64,000 bases of DNA, taken from contig JASWHV010000017.1 of assembly GCA_030760725.1 (NCBI GenBank), forward strand, positions 6,364,959-6,428,958. Reading direction: 5' to 3'. The notes below the pieces were generated by a model. It saw only the letters and a list, made by a program, of their open reading frames with translations. It had not been told where the DNA came from and did no database searches. Source of the stretch: Neostapfia colusana. Taxonomy: Eukaryota; Streptophyta; Magnoliopsida; Poales; Poaceae. Below, piece by piece: positions 14,001-26,004 of the stretch (its first letter is position 1; each line of letters opens with the position of its first letter). The position numbers and the translations under genes were made by a program.

Positions 14001-15182
14001 ACATGCAATTAACGGTTGAGACAGTGCTGGGAGACGCATGATGGCTCGCTCGATCGCTTCTTGCCGATCGTTGGGTACGACAACGGCGTACCTACTACTG
14101 TACAACGTACATAACCTAGAGATGCTACGACGGGTCTGGTCTTCGAGTTTAATTGCTGGGCGATGTATCATCGCTGTCGTACTGTTGTCGTCGTAGGATT
14201 CGTGGGGTCGGTGGATAACTACTCCGGAGTGCTGATTATACGACCCGAATTTTCAGGGAGGCTCATCATGCTACTAGCTGGACGCACCGCTGTATCAACT
14301 GCTCCGTGACGATCGACCACAGCTGATGCGGGTGGCGCAAAGAGGCCGAGCGTTTTTCTCAGCTCGGGTCACATGCGCGTAGTACGGTGATCGACCACGT
14401 ACGTATACACGTACGGCCGGGGGCTAGCTCGCGGTTCGTTTACGTAGAAGGGGTGACGTGCTACGACCGGGCAGAGTGTGCGGCTGCTTTCTTCCGAACG
14501 AGCCACTGCACGGACGCCGGAAAGTGCAGCGGAGCGGCGTGACTGGCTCACCGACGGGCCACTGACAGGTGTGGTACCTAGTTCAGCGCGTCGCGCGCCC
14601 GAGTTGACACGGGACGGCACGCCACGGATGGAAGGCCTGCTAACTAGGAGGGCGAGGGTGCGTCGGCCAGTCAGCCGGCCCGGACACCGGTTCTGAAGCC
14701 GTACGTGACGTGCGTCGGACCAGCAGCAGGGCCGAAGCATAGGATTCCGGCGAGCGGGGCAACGGTACGTACGCTCGTCGCGGCGAGCGCTTTGCACGGC
14801 CGGGGCGCGCGCGTCTCGGCGTCGCCTCGTCTCCGCGCGAGTTAACGCGCCTCGCTCGCGGTCGTCGCATTCGTTGTCCCTTGCTCCGCGTCGTTTGCCG
14901 CGTCCGTCCGTGGTCAAGGGAGACCCAGATCCGGCGCACCGGGTAGAACGATACGATCTACCACGGCGCGCACGGCACGGACCGGGGGCAGGTAAAACTC
15001 TGGGCGCGAGCCGACCGATGTACTTCGTGCGCAGCAGCAGTTCTCTCTGGCTCTGCATGCTGCCTAGCTGCGCCACGCGATACAGACGTACGTACGGCCC
15101 CCGGGTATAGTACCACTGTTGAGACTAGGTGAGGTCGGTTTTGAAAACTTTTTTCTTTTGAGCGTGATGATTCCAGAATTTG

Positions 15183-15250
15183 GACCGCTCTGGTTCAGTG
15201 GCACGACTGACAAGCGCGTCTGACTCCACATCAGAAGGTTGCGTGTTGGG
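15183..15250 (+). pseudogene. tRNA-Trp(CCA)-like relic
   Basis: The run GCGCGTCTGACTCCACATCA, followed by GAAGGTTGCGTGTT, closely matches the anticodon arm and variable region of plant tRNA-Trp, with CCA at the anticodon position. Upstream, TGGTTCAGTGG fits the pol III A box. The T arm is lost: the sequence runs into a 31-bp tandem repeat instead of a GGTTCGANTCC B box. The D arm is also expanded. It is therefore a broken tRNA or a tRNA-derived SINE head, not a working tRNA gene. Confidence 0.6.
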
Positions 15251-15323
15251 CCGCGTATGCACGCTCCAGTCCCATGTTGGCCCGCGTATGCACGCTCCAG
15301 TCGCATGTTGGGCCGCGTATGAG
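15242..15323. repeat. 31-bp tandem repeat, 2.6 copies
   Basis: Units begin at 15242, 15273 and 15304, each starting with C(G/A)TGTTGG(G/C)CCGCGTATG followed by CACGCTCCAGTC in the first two. Copies differ by only a few bases. The first unit overlaps the 3' part of the tRNA-Trp-like sequence, so the repeat seems to have expanded from that relic. Confidence 0.8.
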
Positions 15324-16110
15324 CTTCTTGATTCATTGGCCCAAGTATAAAGCTTTATCCTGCATGCTAAAATCTTAAAGTTGGTCATAAATTTTGTTAG
15401 GTTGAGCTTGATCTACAGTAACTACCTGAGCAATAGAACCTTTGCCAAACACTGTAAACATATTTTTTTACTGACGTGCAGGAGAACTCACACTTGAATT
15501 CTAATACGACTTTACAACTCCGTTTTCTTTTTAGCAAGGGGCATGCGCCACTTCTCCCCCTCGCAAAGTTTTTACATTTAATTGAGTCAAAATAGTGATT
15601 TGATAGTTATCCGATTTAAATATTTCAAGACAATTTAACTATTTTTAGATCTGATCCACTATATCTCGTTAGCATGGCTGTCAGACGACTATCTATTTCA
15701 GATAAATGCCTCTGTGTCCAGAATTATTTTTCGAATTGAAGTGATGGTGAGTTTTTATCACCGAGCTAGGTATATGTTCCCTGATTGACTTTTAATTAAG
15801 ATGAAATCTATTGATCAAATTCATTTTCTCTTTGAAGCATGATAAATGCAATGGAAGTTTATGTTGAATGACGTGAGGTGCTCCGATCATATAGTCGATC
15901 ATAAAGTTTATGTATGACGAGTGAGACACAGAGCACAAAGAATTAAGAGACCTTTGGTACATGCCGGTGTATTTATAGACGTAAAGACAGAAGGCAATAT
16001 GGTTGTGGTATAGTTTGCGCGAGGGATTAAAATAGTGTGGCACATAGGAATATTTATAAATATAAAGACATGTCCACACCTATAACACTATTCTAAGAGA
16101 TGACATCATA

Positions 16111-16190
16111 CTCCCTCCGTTTCATAATAATTGAGGTTAGTTAGTTTAAATTTGAATTAACCAGCGTTAATTATTATGAAACGGATGGAG
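16111..16190. mobile_element. Stowaway MITE
   Basis: An 80-bp near-perfect palindrome. The left end CTCCCTCCGTTTCATAATAA matches the complement of the right end with few differences, and both sides carry a TA target duplication (16109-16110, 16191-16192). Non-coding. Confidence 0.88.
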
Positions 16191-17340
16191 TATATTATAA
16201 GGATATAAAGATATGGAAAATATTTTTGAGCATAGAGGAATGTGCCCTGAAATGATGTGGATAATGTGACAACTCGATCATAATGCAATGGCTTGAATTT
16301 AACAAATTTATTAGATAGAATGACTAATGATGGTGACATATTTAAGGAAGGGGGGCACACACCTCTGTGCTAAAAAACACTCTTATCTAGGTATGGTCGT
16401 TGACGGCTCACGCCACTAGAAGGCACCACGCCGAGTCTCTAGCACGTCTGGCCTCAAGGTATGACCGCATGGAGATAGCTCGTTAGTCGTGAGGAGACCA
16501 TCTAGCATTACAGAGCTCTGCACTCGAGGTAGCCGCCATGGAGGGGGAGGGCTCAGCGGGCGGCGGCTTAGCGGCTCGCCGAGGCATGCATGCGAGGCCA
16601 GGGTCTACTCATCACCGGATTCAAGCGCTAGGGGATCGCCGACGAGCTTCACCCAACAAGGCGGCTCCCGCGCACCTCTGACTCCCACCCCTCTCGCTTG
16701 GCTGAACGGTGTGGTCGAGGCACGCGCGTGAATCACTCTTGGACCTCTCACCCGTTAACATTTGGTCCAGCCGAGTGAGATGAACAACGGGGCATGGAGA
16801 TTCTACAGTCGCTGTGATGAGAGCAGGACCTCTCAAGGCGATCACTGTTAGAGACAGACCAGCGAGCTAGGCAGCGAAGGTGACGGGTTAACGGTGACAG
16901 GCACCCGCTGGAGAGGGACGAGAGAACCAACCTCCGCACAGCTACGGCTTCCGTTTTCAGAAAGAGACGGTACCTCGTCTCTGTGGCCAGCATCAGGAAG
17001 ATGGGTGGCGTCGACGTGCAAACCTCATCTTTCCGTTTTGGTCCTGGGTTAGAAGCCGTAAACTTCACGATCAGCACCTGTGTTAGGATGCTGTAGGGCA
17101 ACACGGAAGAAAATCTTGATGGCGGCAACAGGCATATGACCCAGTAGCAAAGAATTAAATATTATTTCTCTCCCATTGTCTATCTCATTCCTCTCTTATT
17201 CGGCAAGGAGAGTAGTGGAACGGATAACTAATACCTTTTTATCTGCTGGGTCCCACGTGTCAATTATATATACATTTGATCAAGCCCCCTGGTTCACTCA
17301 AGGATAGAAATTACCACGCTAAAATCTGAGAAAAAATATT

Positions 17341-17600
17341 ACCCATCACCGTTGAATAGATTTAAACACTCCTATATTTTTAAAAACACCCCATTATTCT
17401 GATTATAAAAAATAACTAAAATATTCAAATATAAGTTTATAAATTACCCACCACTATCATTATTAAAAAATAAGCTAAAATAACCCACATATATTTTGAA
17501 AAAATACTCATAATTATTATTATGAAAAGTGACCTAAACTATAACCAAAATATAAGTTTATAAATTTCTAGTTACTTCCATTAACAAACACTCAACTAAA
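17341..17600. repeat. AT-rich degenerate tandem repeat, about 60-bp period
   Basis: Similar blocks (CC-A-TAT-ATTATT followed by AAAAATAA-CTAAAATA and ATATAAGTTTATAAATT) recur near 17391, 17451 and 17511, with a weaker copy before them. The best-conserved words, TATAAGTTTATAAATT, sit about 120 bp apart. The stretch is very AT-rich and non-coding. Confidence 0.5.
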
Positions 17601-18933
17601 ATAATAAGTGATAGCGACGATACAACAATAATAAGTTGGGACATAATACTATACAAAGCTAGATTATGAATAATAATATATTTGATCTGTTAATTCTAGC
17701 CGCGTAAATATGTGCACGTCCAACTAGTTATCTACAACCGATTTCAAGCATCATGAAAGGTTGAAAGGTTTGCAACAACTATGACCAAATGACTTACTAT
17801 CCAAGTGGGTATTAGTAAACATTGCCCTTGCTCTGATAAAAGATAATACCAGTGCGCAGATGCTATACGTTGTTGTTGTGGAATCCAGCTACAAGCACAT
17901 CTGACTACCAGAGGTCTAATGGATATGGATATACCATGAGGGGACTGAGGCCATATCAAATCTCAACTCGTGTGCCTACTACGAATCTTTAATCAACAAC
18001 AGCGAGCTGAATTCCAGAGGCGAGGATGTCCCGGAGATCCGAGACAATGCGATCCCAAAATTTTTAAAGGATCTAGAACCCGGCCGGCGCAGGGTGGCCC
18101 CGCGCCATTGGCGGGCTCAGCCCCGTTGCTGTCGATCGATGGCGCGAGCGCTGAGCGATTAGTTGACCTAATCGCCCGCCCCCCATTTGCCACGACGTCA
18201 ATTCTTCACGAGTTGGCGCCATCAAGGATTCCGATTGACGGCGACGCGGCGCTCGGCCGGGACCCTCGCGTGGAGAAGAAGCCGTCACCAATCAGAGCAA
18301 GCCGTGGGGCCCGGCATCGCGGAGGCTAGCTAACTGCTCATTCATCATCTTGCTCGTACCATCGGGGCCGGGGCCGGGGCCCCGCCGCCTCCAACGCCGG
18401 CGACGCGTCGGAACCGAAACGAACCGAACCGGTGATGGCATGCATGGGCGTCGTGTGTTCTTGTCCCTGCCGTCCTTTGCTCCGTGTGCAAGCTGGGTGG
18501 TTCATGAGCCGCAGGAATCCAACACCAAATCAAAGCTTTTTATCCGGGATTACACAGGGCTAGTAGACTAGGAGTAGTGCATGGCTACTACGAGTTTCAT
18601 AACAAGTCAAACTTTTAGGTACGTTCAGGATGAGATCACACCACTCGCTTTTTGTAAAGTACAAGTTCAGCCTAACTAACTAGTACCTAGTAGCTAGCAG
18701 AGGTAGGCAGCCATCGACCGATCCATCCATAGCTTGATGATAATATGATATCAACCAACCCAAGGAATATTGCACCAATTCGTGGATACAGAAATGTTAA
18801 TTACACTCCCAATTGCCTAGTAATCTACAAGCACACGAACAAATGGAACGAGGCTCGATGCCTCGATCGGTCGATCTCACACGTTTGTTTACAGTACTGC
18901 TATACTGATGATCGCCGCCTTGGAGCGTGAAGC

Positions 18934-20139
18934 TCAGTAGCCCCAGAGCTGGTCCTGGTCGAATTTCTGGCCGGAGGAAGAGGAGATCTCGGGGTTCACG
19001 TCAGACGTGAGGCCGGTGTCCTGCGACGCACTCAACCTCTCCCGCTCGCTCTGCTTGCACGGCAGGGCCGGAGGCTGCCTCTGCTCACCGACGTACCCCC
19101 TGCTCTCCAGTAGTTGCACCAGGCTCATGCCCTGGTGAAGCTGCCCGTACTGCGCGAAGCTGGCTGAGAACGGGGACGAAGAACCGAGGCTGAGATGGTC
19201 GGTGATGCTGCCGCCGCCGGCGGCGGCGGCGGCGGCTTGTGGCTCCGTTGTCTGGTTGAAGAATTGGCCCTCCAGCGCGTTGGAGAAGCAGGTCACGTGT
19301 GCCGCCGCGGGGTTCACGGTGGCGCCGCCGGACATGTCCATCAGCGTGGGGAGGTGAGGTAAGGCCATGTCGTCCATCCTCGCTATCCCCCCGGCGCCTT
19401 TCTTGGCTGCCGGTGGTGGTGGCACCAATCCTGCGAGGCTCTTCTTGAACACCCGGCACAGCACCCACTCGTTCTGCACAAAAGCACGGAACAAAATTAA
19501 GACGTGATCGCGATCGATCGGTGCGGATAATTAATCAATAAGTAGATCGACATGCAAATTCAAGAAGACACTGCACATAAAGCGAATTAAAACCTAACCT
19601 TGGAAGAAGCGGCCTTGTCGACGCCGTTGAGCTTGCCGTGGAGGCGGTACTCGTGCATGACCCAGCCGGACTTCTCGCCCTTGGGCGCCCTCCCCGTGTA
19701 GAAGACGAGCGTCTTCTTGGAGCCGACGAGGGCCTTGCCCCTGAAGATGTCCTTGTCCTTGCCCGTGGCCTTCCAGTACCCGGCCTCCGTGGCCCTGTTC
19801 GTCCGCAGCCCCGTCGGGTACTTTCGGTCCTTGAGGCAGAAGAAGTACCACTCCTTCTCCCCGATCTTCGCCAGCGCTGCGCAAGGACATGATCGTGCCG
19901 TTAATTCGTACGCTTTAGACGCAGTTCGCGCGCTTGTGTGGAGACCGATCGGGTGGAAGGTGCTTACATGGCAGGTCCCAGGGCTCGCTCTTGTTGAGGT
20001 CGGCCTCGCCGACGGCGAGCGCGGTGAAACGGGGGTCGGCGACCTTCCGGGCGAGGTAGTGGGTGATGAGCTCCTCGTCTGTAGGGTGGAAGCGGAAGCC
20101 CGGCGGCAAGTCCATGGGTTGGTGCAGGTCTTGCTCCAT
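18934..20139 (-). CDS. NAC-domain transcription factor, miR164-targeted NAM/CUC2-ORE1 type
   Basis: Three exons: 19968-20139, 19599-19876 and 18934-19473, spliced in phases 1 and 0; 329 residues. The NAC domain covers about residues 9-160: LPPGFRFHPTDEELITHYL (subdomain A), EPWDLP, GEKEWYFFC, YPTGLRTNRAT, the DNA-contacting WKATGKD (92-98) and WVLCRVF (153-159). The C-terminal activation region is variable, with an Ala run near residues 230-237. A microRNA miR164 site lies in exon 3, where it encodes HVTCFS (209-214), placing the gene in the post-transcriptionally controlled NAM/CUC2, NAC1, ORE1 and ANAC100 group. Those factors act in organ boundary formation, lateral root growth and leaf ageing; which role applies cannot be told from sequence. 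An AG acceptor at about 20215 suggests a leader intron. Confidence 0.94.
19281..19301 (-). promoter_or_regulatory. miR164 target site in NAC mRNA
   Basis: On the plus strand the 21 bases read TGGAGAAGCAGG-T-CACGTG-TG. Plant miR164 reads TGGAGAAGCAGGGCACGTGCA. Positions 1-12 and 14-19 pair perfectly; positions 13, 20 and 21 do not. The seed and cleavage region (10-11) are intact, which fits slicing of the transcript. The site encodes HVTCFS, as in known miR164-regulated NAC genes. Confidence 0.9.
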
Positions 20140-23100
20140 TCGCCCAGCTATTTCACCTCCAGGAAGCAGAGCTGGCGGGCGTCTCTGCTGTTGCGCCAGC
20201 TGCAGCTGCTGCCCTGAAACATTTATACAGAGATTCCCGTAAATTAGGGTAGGGCCTTCAGAGACGAGGTATCATAGCAAACTGCTTGTATACTACTCTA
20301 GCAAGCAATACACATCGATCGCACCTCCGAAACTGAACAGATCAGCAATGGTTCAGAAACAGGTAAAAAAGTAAGTGGCAGGACAAGCAGAGCGAACAGA
20401 TGAACATATGAAGTTTAGCAGGTGGTCGAACAAGGATTATTCAGCAGACAGAATATTGAGGGGGGGGGGGGGGATGATTGATCAAGGAAAAGGAGTAAGT
20501 GGTGGCCAGGTTTAAATACTGAAACGGCACGGCGTCCTTTTAGTAGAAAGAGACGTGGCGCGAAGAGACTCCCAGGGAGATGACCGGATTTGTGCATGCC
20601 AATCGGGACTAGATGGATGGCTCTACAGCCGCTGCTTCATTGACCAATTAACTTTGCTTCTTCACGGCGACAGTGTTCGTTGTGTCCCGTAAAAAAGCAA
20701 TAAGATCAAAATGTTTTAGCCTAATAAAGCTTTCTGATTTTTTTGTCTACTGAAAAAAGCTTTCTGGATCCATTGAATTTCATCGTTCGATGTACTCTGG
20801 TGAAACATAAAGAAAATGATCCTAACCAAACGAATCAGTGAAACCGTTATTTGAACTAGCCAGCGGTAAATAGTTTGAAACGAAGGAGGGTGGAGGAGGC
20901 CAGCTTGGTCTCCAAAAGAGCCAATCCACCGGCGCCAATCCTGAGGAACCCTAGATCAGGGACAGCACACCGATCACAGGTCGATAACGAGCGGCCGATC
21001 AGGACGTCCTACATCTACATGCAAATGTGTCCAAAGAAACCAAGAATCCGATCCAGTTATACGCTCGTCCGTTTCTTGAAGACCGTCACTGCAGAAGTGC
21101 AGAGCTATCTGGCAACAGAGCGTCAGGTCGAGGCTGTGGGGGCTTAAACGGATAATAGTACGAAGACGGCTACTGTATTTTATTCCTTGCGGGCGTCCAC
21201 CTGCAGAATTTAGATTTGGACATACATATACACGATGAATGTATTATTGGCCGTGTGTCGACGATATATGCCGAGGAAAGAAGAATTTGTGAGTCGTTAA
21301 TATGAGTCTACTAGCTTATTTTGAGGGTTTGTATAAGTGAAAAAAAAAACTGCATAGATTCTAAAACGATTGGGGTGTGATGATTGATGAGGAATCTGAA
21401 TTGTGTTGGGGCCCCTCCCATGTACACATTTAGAAAGTGAAATGTTGAATTATTGATAGTGTTTGTTCAAGGGAGAAACTCAAGCATCAGATTCTCTGTT
21501 CAATCGCGATCTTGTTCAACGAAACCGTATGGATCCTCTTAAGTTTTGGCACTTAATCGGGCACGGCAGAAGCTCTGAACGATCACCGATGTCGGTGCTT
21601 GGGCGTACTCTGCTGCTATCGTCGAAAGCTCAGGTACGTACTGACAAATTTCAACCTGAAAAGCGTCACCCCTGATGAGCAGCCAGCAAAACTAAGCCGG
21701 GTATTGCCACGGAACTGGTTCAGAAAGTTAGAGCCGTATCTGTCTAGAAAAGGGAGGAGCTACGACTCCACACGCCGCGGATCGCTCGGTGATCTCTGAG
21801 TCTCAGGCTTGTTTGCTCGCGGATCGGGAAGGAATTTCCTGATGAGGAAGTTGCATTGCTTGCGGTTTGATCCGCCGCGCGCGCGGCAAGTGGATCCCAC
21901 AAGGAGTGTGATTGGCTGGTGACACGTCCATGACGACGAGCTGCTGCACATCAACGCGATCTCTAGAGCTTGCCCCCTTGTTCGTTGGCACGGCTTCCTC
22001 CGTCCTTTTGAAAATCATCAGCAGACAAAACGGCCCTTTCATGGTCACGTGCCGCTGGAATGATCTGCTCCGTTCACCGGTGGAGCTAGCTACGCATGAG
22101 CTTAGCCCGACTGCTAGCCGCGTGGTGGCTTTCAAGCTCTAATCATTGCACGGCCACGGATGTGAAGTTAGCCCATCGTTCGTAGATACTTTGTGTTATC
22201 TATCGTGGGATCAACTGAAGCCGTTTGTGATGGTGGGGGCGTCTGGTTCGTGCCAGACTCGCGCTCAGTCGCTCAACCTCGCCACGCCCAGTCCCCCGAG
22301 CTCGCCGACGTCCCCGCCGACCGTACACACCGCCGTGCCGTGTCGGCATCCGACTGGAGCACGCGCCGGTGGGGTCGCGTCGCGTCGGCTCCCCGCGTCC
22401 GCCGCCAGCTGGCGCGCGCGCGCCTCCGGAACGGGCGAGTCAAAGCCGGGAGCCACCGAAGCCAGCAGGCGCACGACGGCTTTTCCGTTCGCGGCAGGGG
22501 CGCCCCGCGCCCGCGCTCCCGGAGGCCGCGACGGCGACGTGCCGACGGACGCGTGTCGTGGCGGCCGCGGCCGGGCGAGGCGGCGGATACGCTTATTTAT
22601 CCCCGGGTCCGCATCAGCAGCGTCCGCCCGCACGCACGCGTGCGCCGCGATCCCGGACGCCATTCCTCTCCGGGCGCGTCCACGTCGCGCACGTACGCTT
22701 CGGCTGTCGAGCTAAACCGTGGGCAGACGAGGGCCGGTGATCGTTTTAATATACCGCTGTACGTAGTGATCATCCGATCTGGCAGCCTCCCACGAAAGGA
22801 ACGTTCCGGTTAAACAACGTTATCGTCTCCTTGCGCTCGGCTCGTCGAACCGGACCGTGTCAGGCGGGCGCCGAGCCAGCCACGTTTGCCAAGCGGCGCC
22901 TCCGGATCTGCGCTGCTATATGATACTCCGTCTCTGGAGGAAGACGAGTCGTGCGTATTCCAACCCTTGACTATTTACTACTTTTTCGTTTTCAAGGTGA
23001 CCTAGCTTTAATTAACGCCCTTTTTACCCGTTCCTGTTTATAAAGTAAAAAAAAGGAAAGAGAAAGCTCTTTACCTGTCCATGTCTGCAGTTCTCAACCC

Positions 23101-23823
23101 CATTGCATTTTCGAATCTTCACGTCTCTCGTCCCGTCGCGAGCGAGCGCGGCAAATCATCCGTCGGTTTGGCCCATCCGAGTGGACCAAACCTCCGGGCT
23201 GAAAACGACGGCCAGCATTTATCAGCATCTTAAGCATATCGCAACTGACGTGCCAGCTTCTATATCCCTGCCATTTCTGGAACTTCTACCTCGCGAAAAC
23301 CACGTCGAACCAGTAGGCGCCTTATGGTTCAAGATGAAGAAAACCAGGGAATCGTTTCATGGAAGTGAAAGTGATCGGGATGCTAATGTTAGGCTGTTGG
23401 CAACTAATAGCAGGAGCCACAGAGAAAAAGCATCTTTACTTGAACCGTGTAATGCTCTAAGCTCAACATCCATCCACTCATTTCGGAAGAAAAAACATCT
23501 ACGCATAAAATCAGAAGACGTGTGGTCACACACCATGCGTGGCACCACAGCGCCCCATAGAAACCGAAGAATTCATTCACTATTCATAGTCGGATGCCAG
23601 TCAAATCATGATCGGCAAGATCCAAGGGATGCAGACACCTGAGATCATTGGCCAAAATCTGTCGGTGTGGCATTTCTTTTATGCTGAGCTGCTCAGTCTC
23701 TTCCTTCTACTGGCCAGCGCAACAATTTCTGCGTGGTCCGGACGAGAGGCTTTACAGAAATTGACCTCTTAAGATAGCATCATCGAATCGAAAGCATGCA
23801 TGCTTCTGACAACCAGCGGCTGG
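20140..23823. other. Gene-free stretch upstream of the NAC gene
   Basis: 20140-20550 is the presumed NAC leader and promoter, with a TATTTAAA box near 20515 on the minus strand and a poly-G run at about 20460-20473. The rest shows no gene I can support. 22.2-22.8 kb is very GC-rich and opens long frames in all phases, with Arg/Pro/Ala-rich products and no domain. A 179-codon plus-strand frame at 23.1-23.6 kb is not recognisable. Confidence 0.5.
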
Positions 23824-26004
23824 TCAAAGACGATATAAACAACTGAAGTGCCAGACAGGTTTCTGGGGTGTCGGCTTCAAGTCGCTGATGCGGTGGCACA
23901 CTGCAGGGCAGGTCCGAACCTTAGATTAATAGCATGAACAAATGTAGATGGATACACAAGCGAATAATATTCAGAGTAGCTGGTCATTTGTCACAAAGAG
24001 AATGTTAATACAGAAAATCAAACACAAGAATCCCAACTACTTGAGATTTGCAGTACTCACCACTAACGTCATGCCATGGACTGTTTGGGCCGCCTCTATG
24101 TAGATTACTACTGCTTTCTGGCGCTGGAGCAACAAGAGCTATACTGATAACGTAGCTCATATAGGCATAAGGGAAATGAAAGTAAAGTAACTAAATTCAG
24201 AGAAACTAGGGAACGAGAAACATGACTTGGGTTTATGGATGAAACGGATCGGATATTTTCTGATCCGTACGGGTTTCCGATCCAAAAATATCCGGTCCAT
24301 ATCCGTTTTTATCGGATCTCAATCGGATATGGATCGGATATCGGATATTCAAATTCGAATATTAGATCAGGAACGATACGGCTTAATATCAGTCCGAATG
24401 GTCGGATATATCCGAATCATAATATGAAAAATATCCGAATAATTTTTGACCAATTGTACACCGGCGGTCTAGCCCAAACCGACTAACCCTAACCGTCGCG
24501 TCCCGATCCAGACATCCAGCCCCGACTCCCGTTCCCGTAGCTGTCTCCCTGACTCGGTGACTCCTGACCGAGTCCCGTGACGGCGCTGACCGTCGCCTAC
24601 TATCGCCACTCGCCGGCCACCGTCCTACCTATCATCTATCCGTTTGCCGTCGTCCCGCGGCCCAACCGACGGCCACACAGCCTCGCTCCGACAAGGCACC
24701 GACGCCCACAGCTTCGCGCCCACAGCTCCGCCGAGGCACGCTCCACCGAGGCACAAGCACTGACGATCTGATGCCCACGACAACGGGTCCTAGGACGCGC
24801 TCCATGCCTCCACTGACGCTACGAACTACGGTGCACTATGTATGAACTATTTATGTGTTTCATGTATAAACCATATATGCATTTGATATGGATGTGTTAT
24901 GGATTATGTGTATGAACTATGAATTACATGTTACTTGTGAAATATTTTTTTCTGAAATAAATATCTGAATCCGTACGATATCCATAATTTTCCAATCCGA
25001 TAAATTCTTTTCCAATACATCCACGTATCCGATAACATATCCGTTTTCAACAACATCCGATCCGAATCCGTTTCCGAAATTTTTATATGGATATGGAAAA
25101 GCATTTTATCCGTCCATATCCGTCCATTTTTATCCCTACTTGGGTTGTTTCTGTAGTATATTTGTCTTGTGACGTTCTACAAATACTCATTGTCCACCTC
25201 TTGCTCAGTGAAAAGCAAGCTTTTTTTTCCAATAATGTACTGAACAAATGCTAGATGGATTATATCATCACAAACCAACGAAGGAAGAGGAAATATGACC
25301 TTCCACCTAAAGTTTCTGATGTGGGAAATTTCTGTTCTCCCTTCTGAGTCATTATCTCACCTCCAGCATGTTCAGCCTATGGGTTAAACAACCACCACCG
25401 TATGGGAACATCAAGATATAAATGTTCTCCTGCGTCATTAGAAGATAGCATGGCATCAGAGTAACAAAAAAACAAATGTGAGACCAACTAAAGAGAGGAA
25501 ATGATATCCGCGGTAGGTTATGAACAAAAACACAGTAGTTAGGCAATGTAAGATTTCGCCATTACCTGCAAAGAACTTCATGTTGTTATAAACTAGGCAG
25601 AAAGTTTCTGAATTGCATGCCTGGTCACCATGAAGTACCTGGATGAAAAGCAAAATAATATCTCCACTGTTCATACATATTCATTTCCTGTGTTTTGGAC
25701 AAAGGGGTCACAAGACATTGAGTTCATACAAACATGGATGATCAAGCATAATGAAATTGCGTGTACATGTGTTAGTGCACTCACCCCAGCTAATATGGTT
25801 ACAAGACAGAAAATCAAAGGGCACTGACTATTCCTTTATTCACTTCATATTTATGAAGAAATTTTTTTGACCCAGCATGTAACAAACATAGATACATACA
25901 TCCACCATCAGATCAACAATGTTATCAACGACATCACACCAACTCACGATTGCATCAGTCGTGTTTTCCTGATCAGCAGATACAAAACTCAGAGAATATT
26001 TGAG
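23824..26004 (-). pseudogene. Unidentified gene fragment: five phase-consistent exons, one internal stop
   Basis: Not recognised. Five minus-strand segments are bounded by AG/GT and join in consistent phases: 25900-26004 (35 codons), 25566-25638, 25361-25429, 24061-24123 and 23824-23900, ending at TGA. The predicted product contains SADQENTTDAIVSWCDVVDN, HGDQACNSETFCLVYNNMKFFAG, EHLYLDVPIRWWLFNP, PNSPWHDVS and ends KPVWHFSCLYRL. The third segment carries an in-frame TAG at 25377-25379. No start codon was found; the first segment begins at an acceptor and the RTE insertion lies just upstream at 26226. A hAT element sits in the intron before the fourth segment. It may be the 3' end of a gene cut by the RTE, or a relic. 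Frame, splice and composition support coding origin, but function is unknown. Confidence 0.35.
24234..25138. mobile_element. Non-autonomous hAT element, 905 bp
   Basis: Exact 8-bp target duplications CTTGGGTT flank it (24226-24233 and 25139-25146). Imperfect inverted ends read TATGGATGAAACGGATCGGA and, as the complement of the right end, TAGGGATAAAAATGGACGGA. Both sub-terminal regions are dense in short GGATAT/ATCCG words in both orientations, typical of hAT transposase-binding regions. No transposase frame is present. Confidence 0.88.

Larger units (their letters stand above)
9150..18933. other. Gene-poor stretch between MYB and NAC genes
   Basis: No gene could be supported. About 9150-9300 is the presumed MYB leader and promoter. 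GC-rich patches (9.5-11.9 kb, 14.4-15.1 kb, 18.0-18.5 kb) open long overlapping frames in several phases, with no recognisable domain and Arg-rich composition. Items I can name are Stowaway MITEs at 10901-11000 and 16111-16190, a tRNA-Trp-like relic with a tandem repeat at 15183-15323, and an AT-rich tandem repeat at 17341-17600. All are listed separately. Confidence 0.5.

Noticed and set aside
14369..15110. 235-codon minus-strand frame and overlapping plus-strand frames
   Set aside because: Arg-rich product without motifs in a GC-rich patch with open frames in several phases; no splice or promoter support.
22146..22813. Overlapping frames of 120-206 codons in a GC-rich island
   Set aside because: Open in most phases on both strands, low-complexity products, no recognisable domain.
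23103..23642. 179-codon plus-strand frame
   Set aside because: No recognisable motif; it begins in intergenic DNA and overlaps the likely 3' region of the minus-strand exon chain.
24061..24123. Possible soluble inorganic pyrophosphatase exon (SPWHDV)
   Set aside because: Only PWHD matches; the flanking residues and neighbouring exons do not fit pyrophosphatase.
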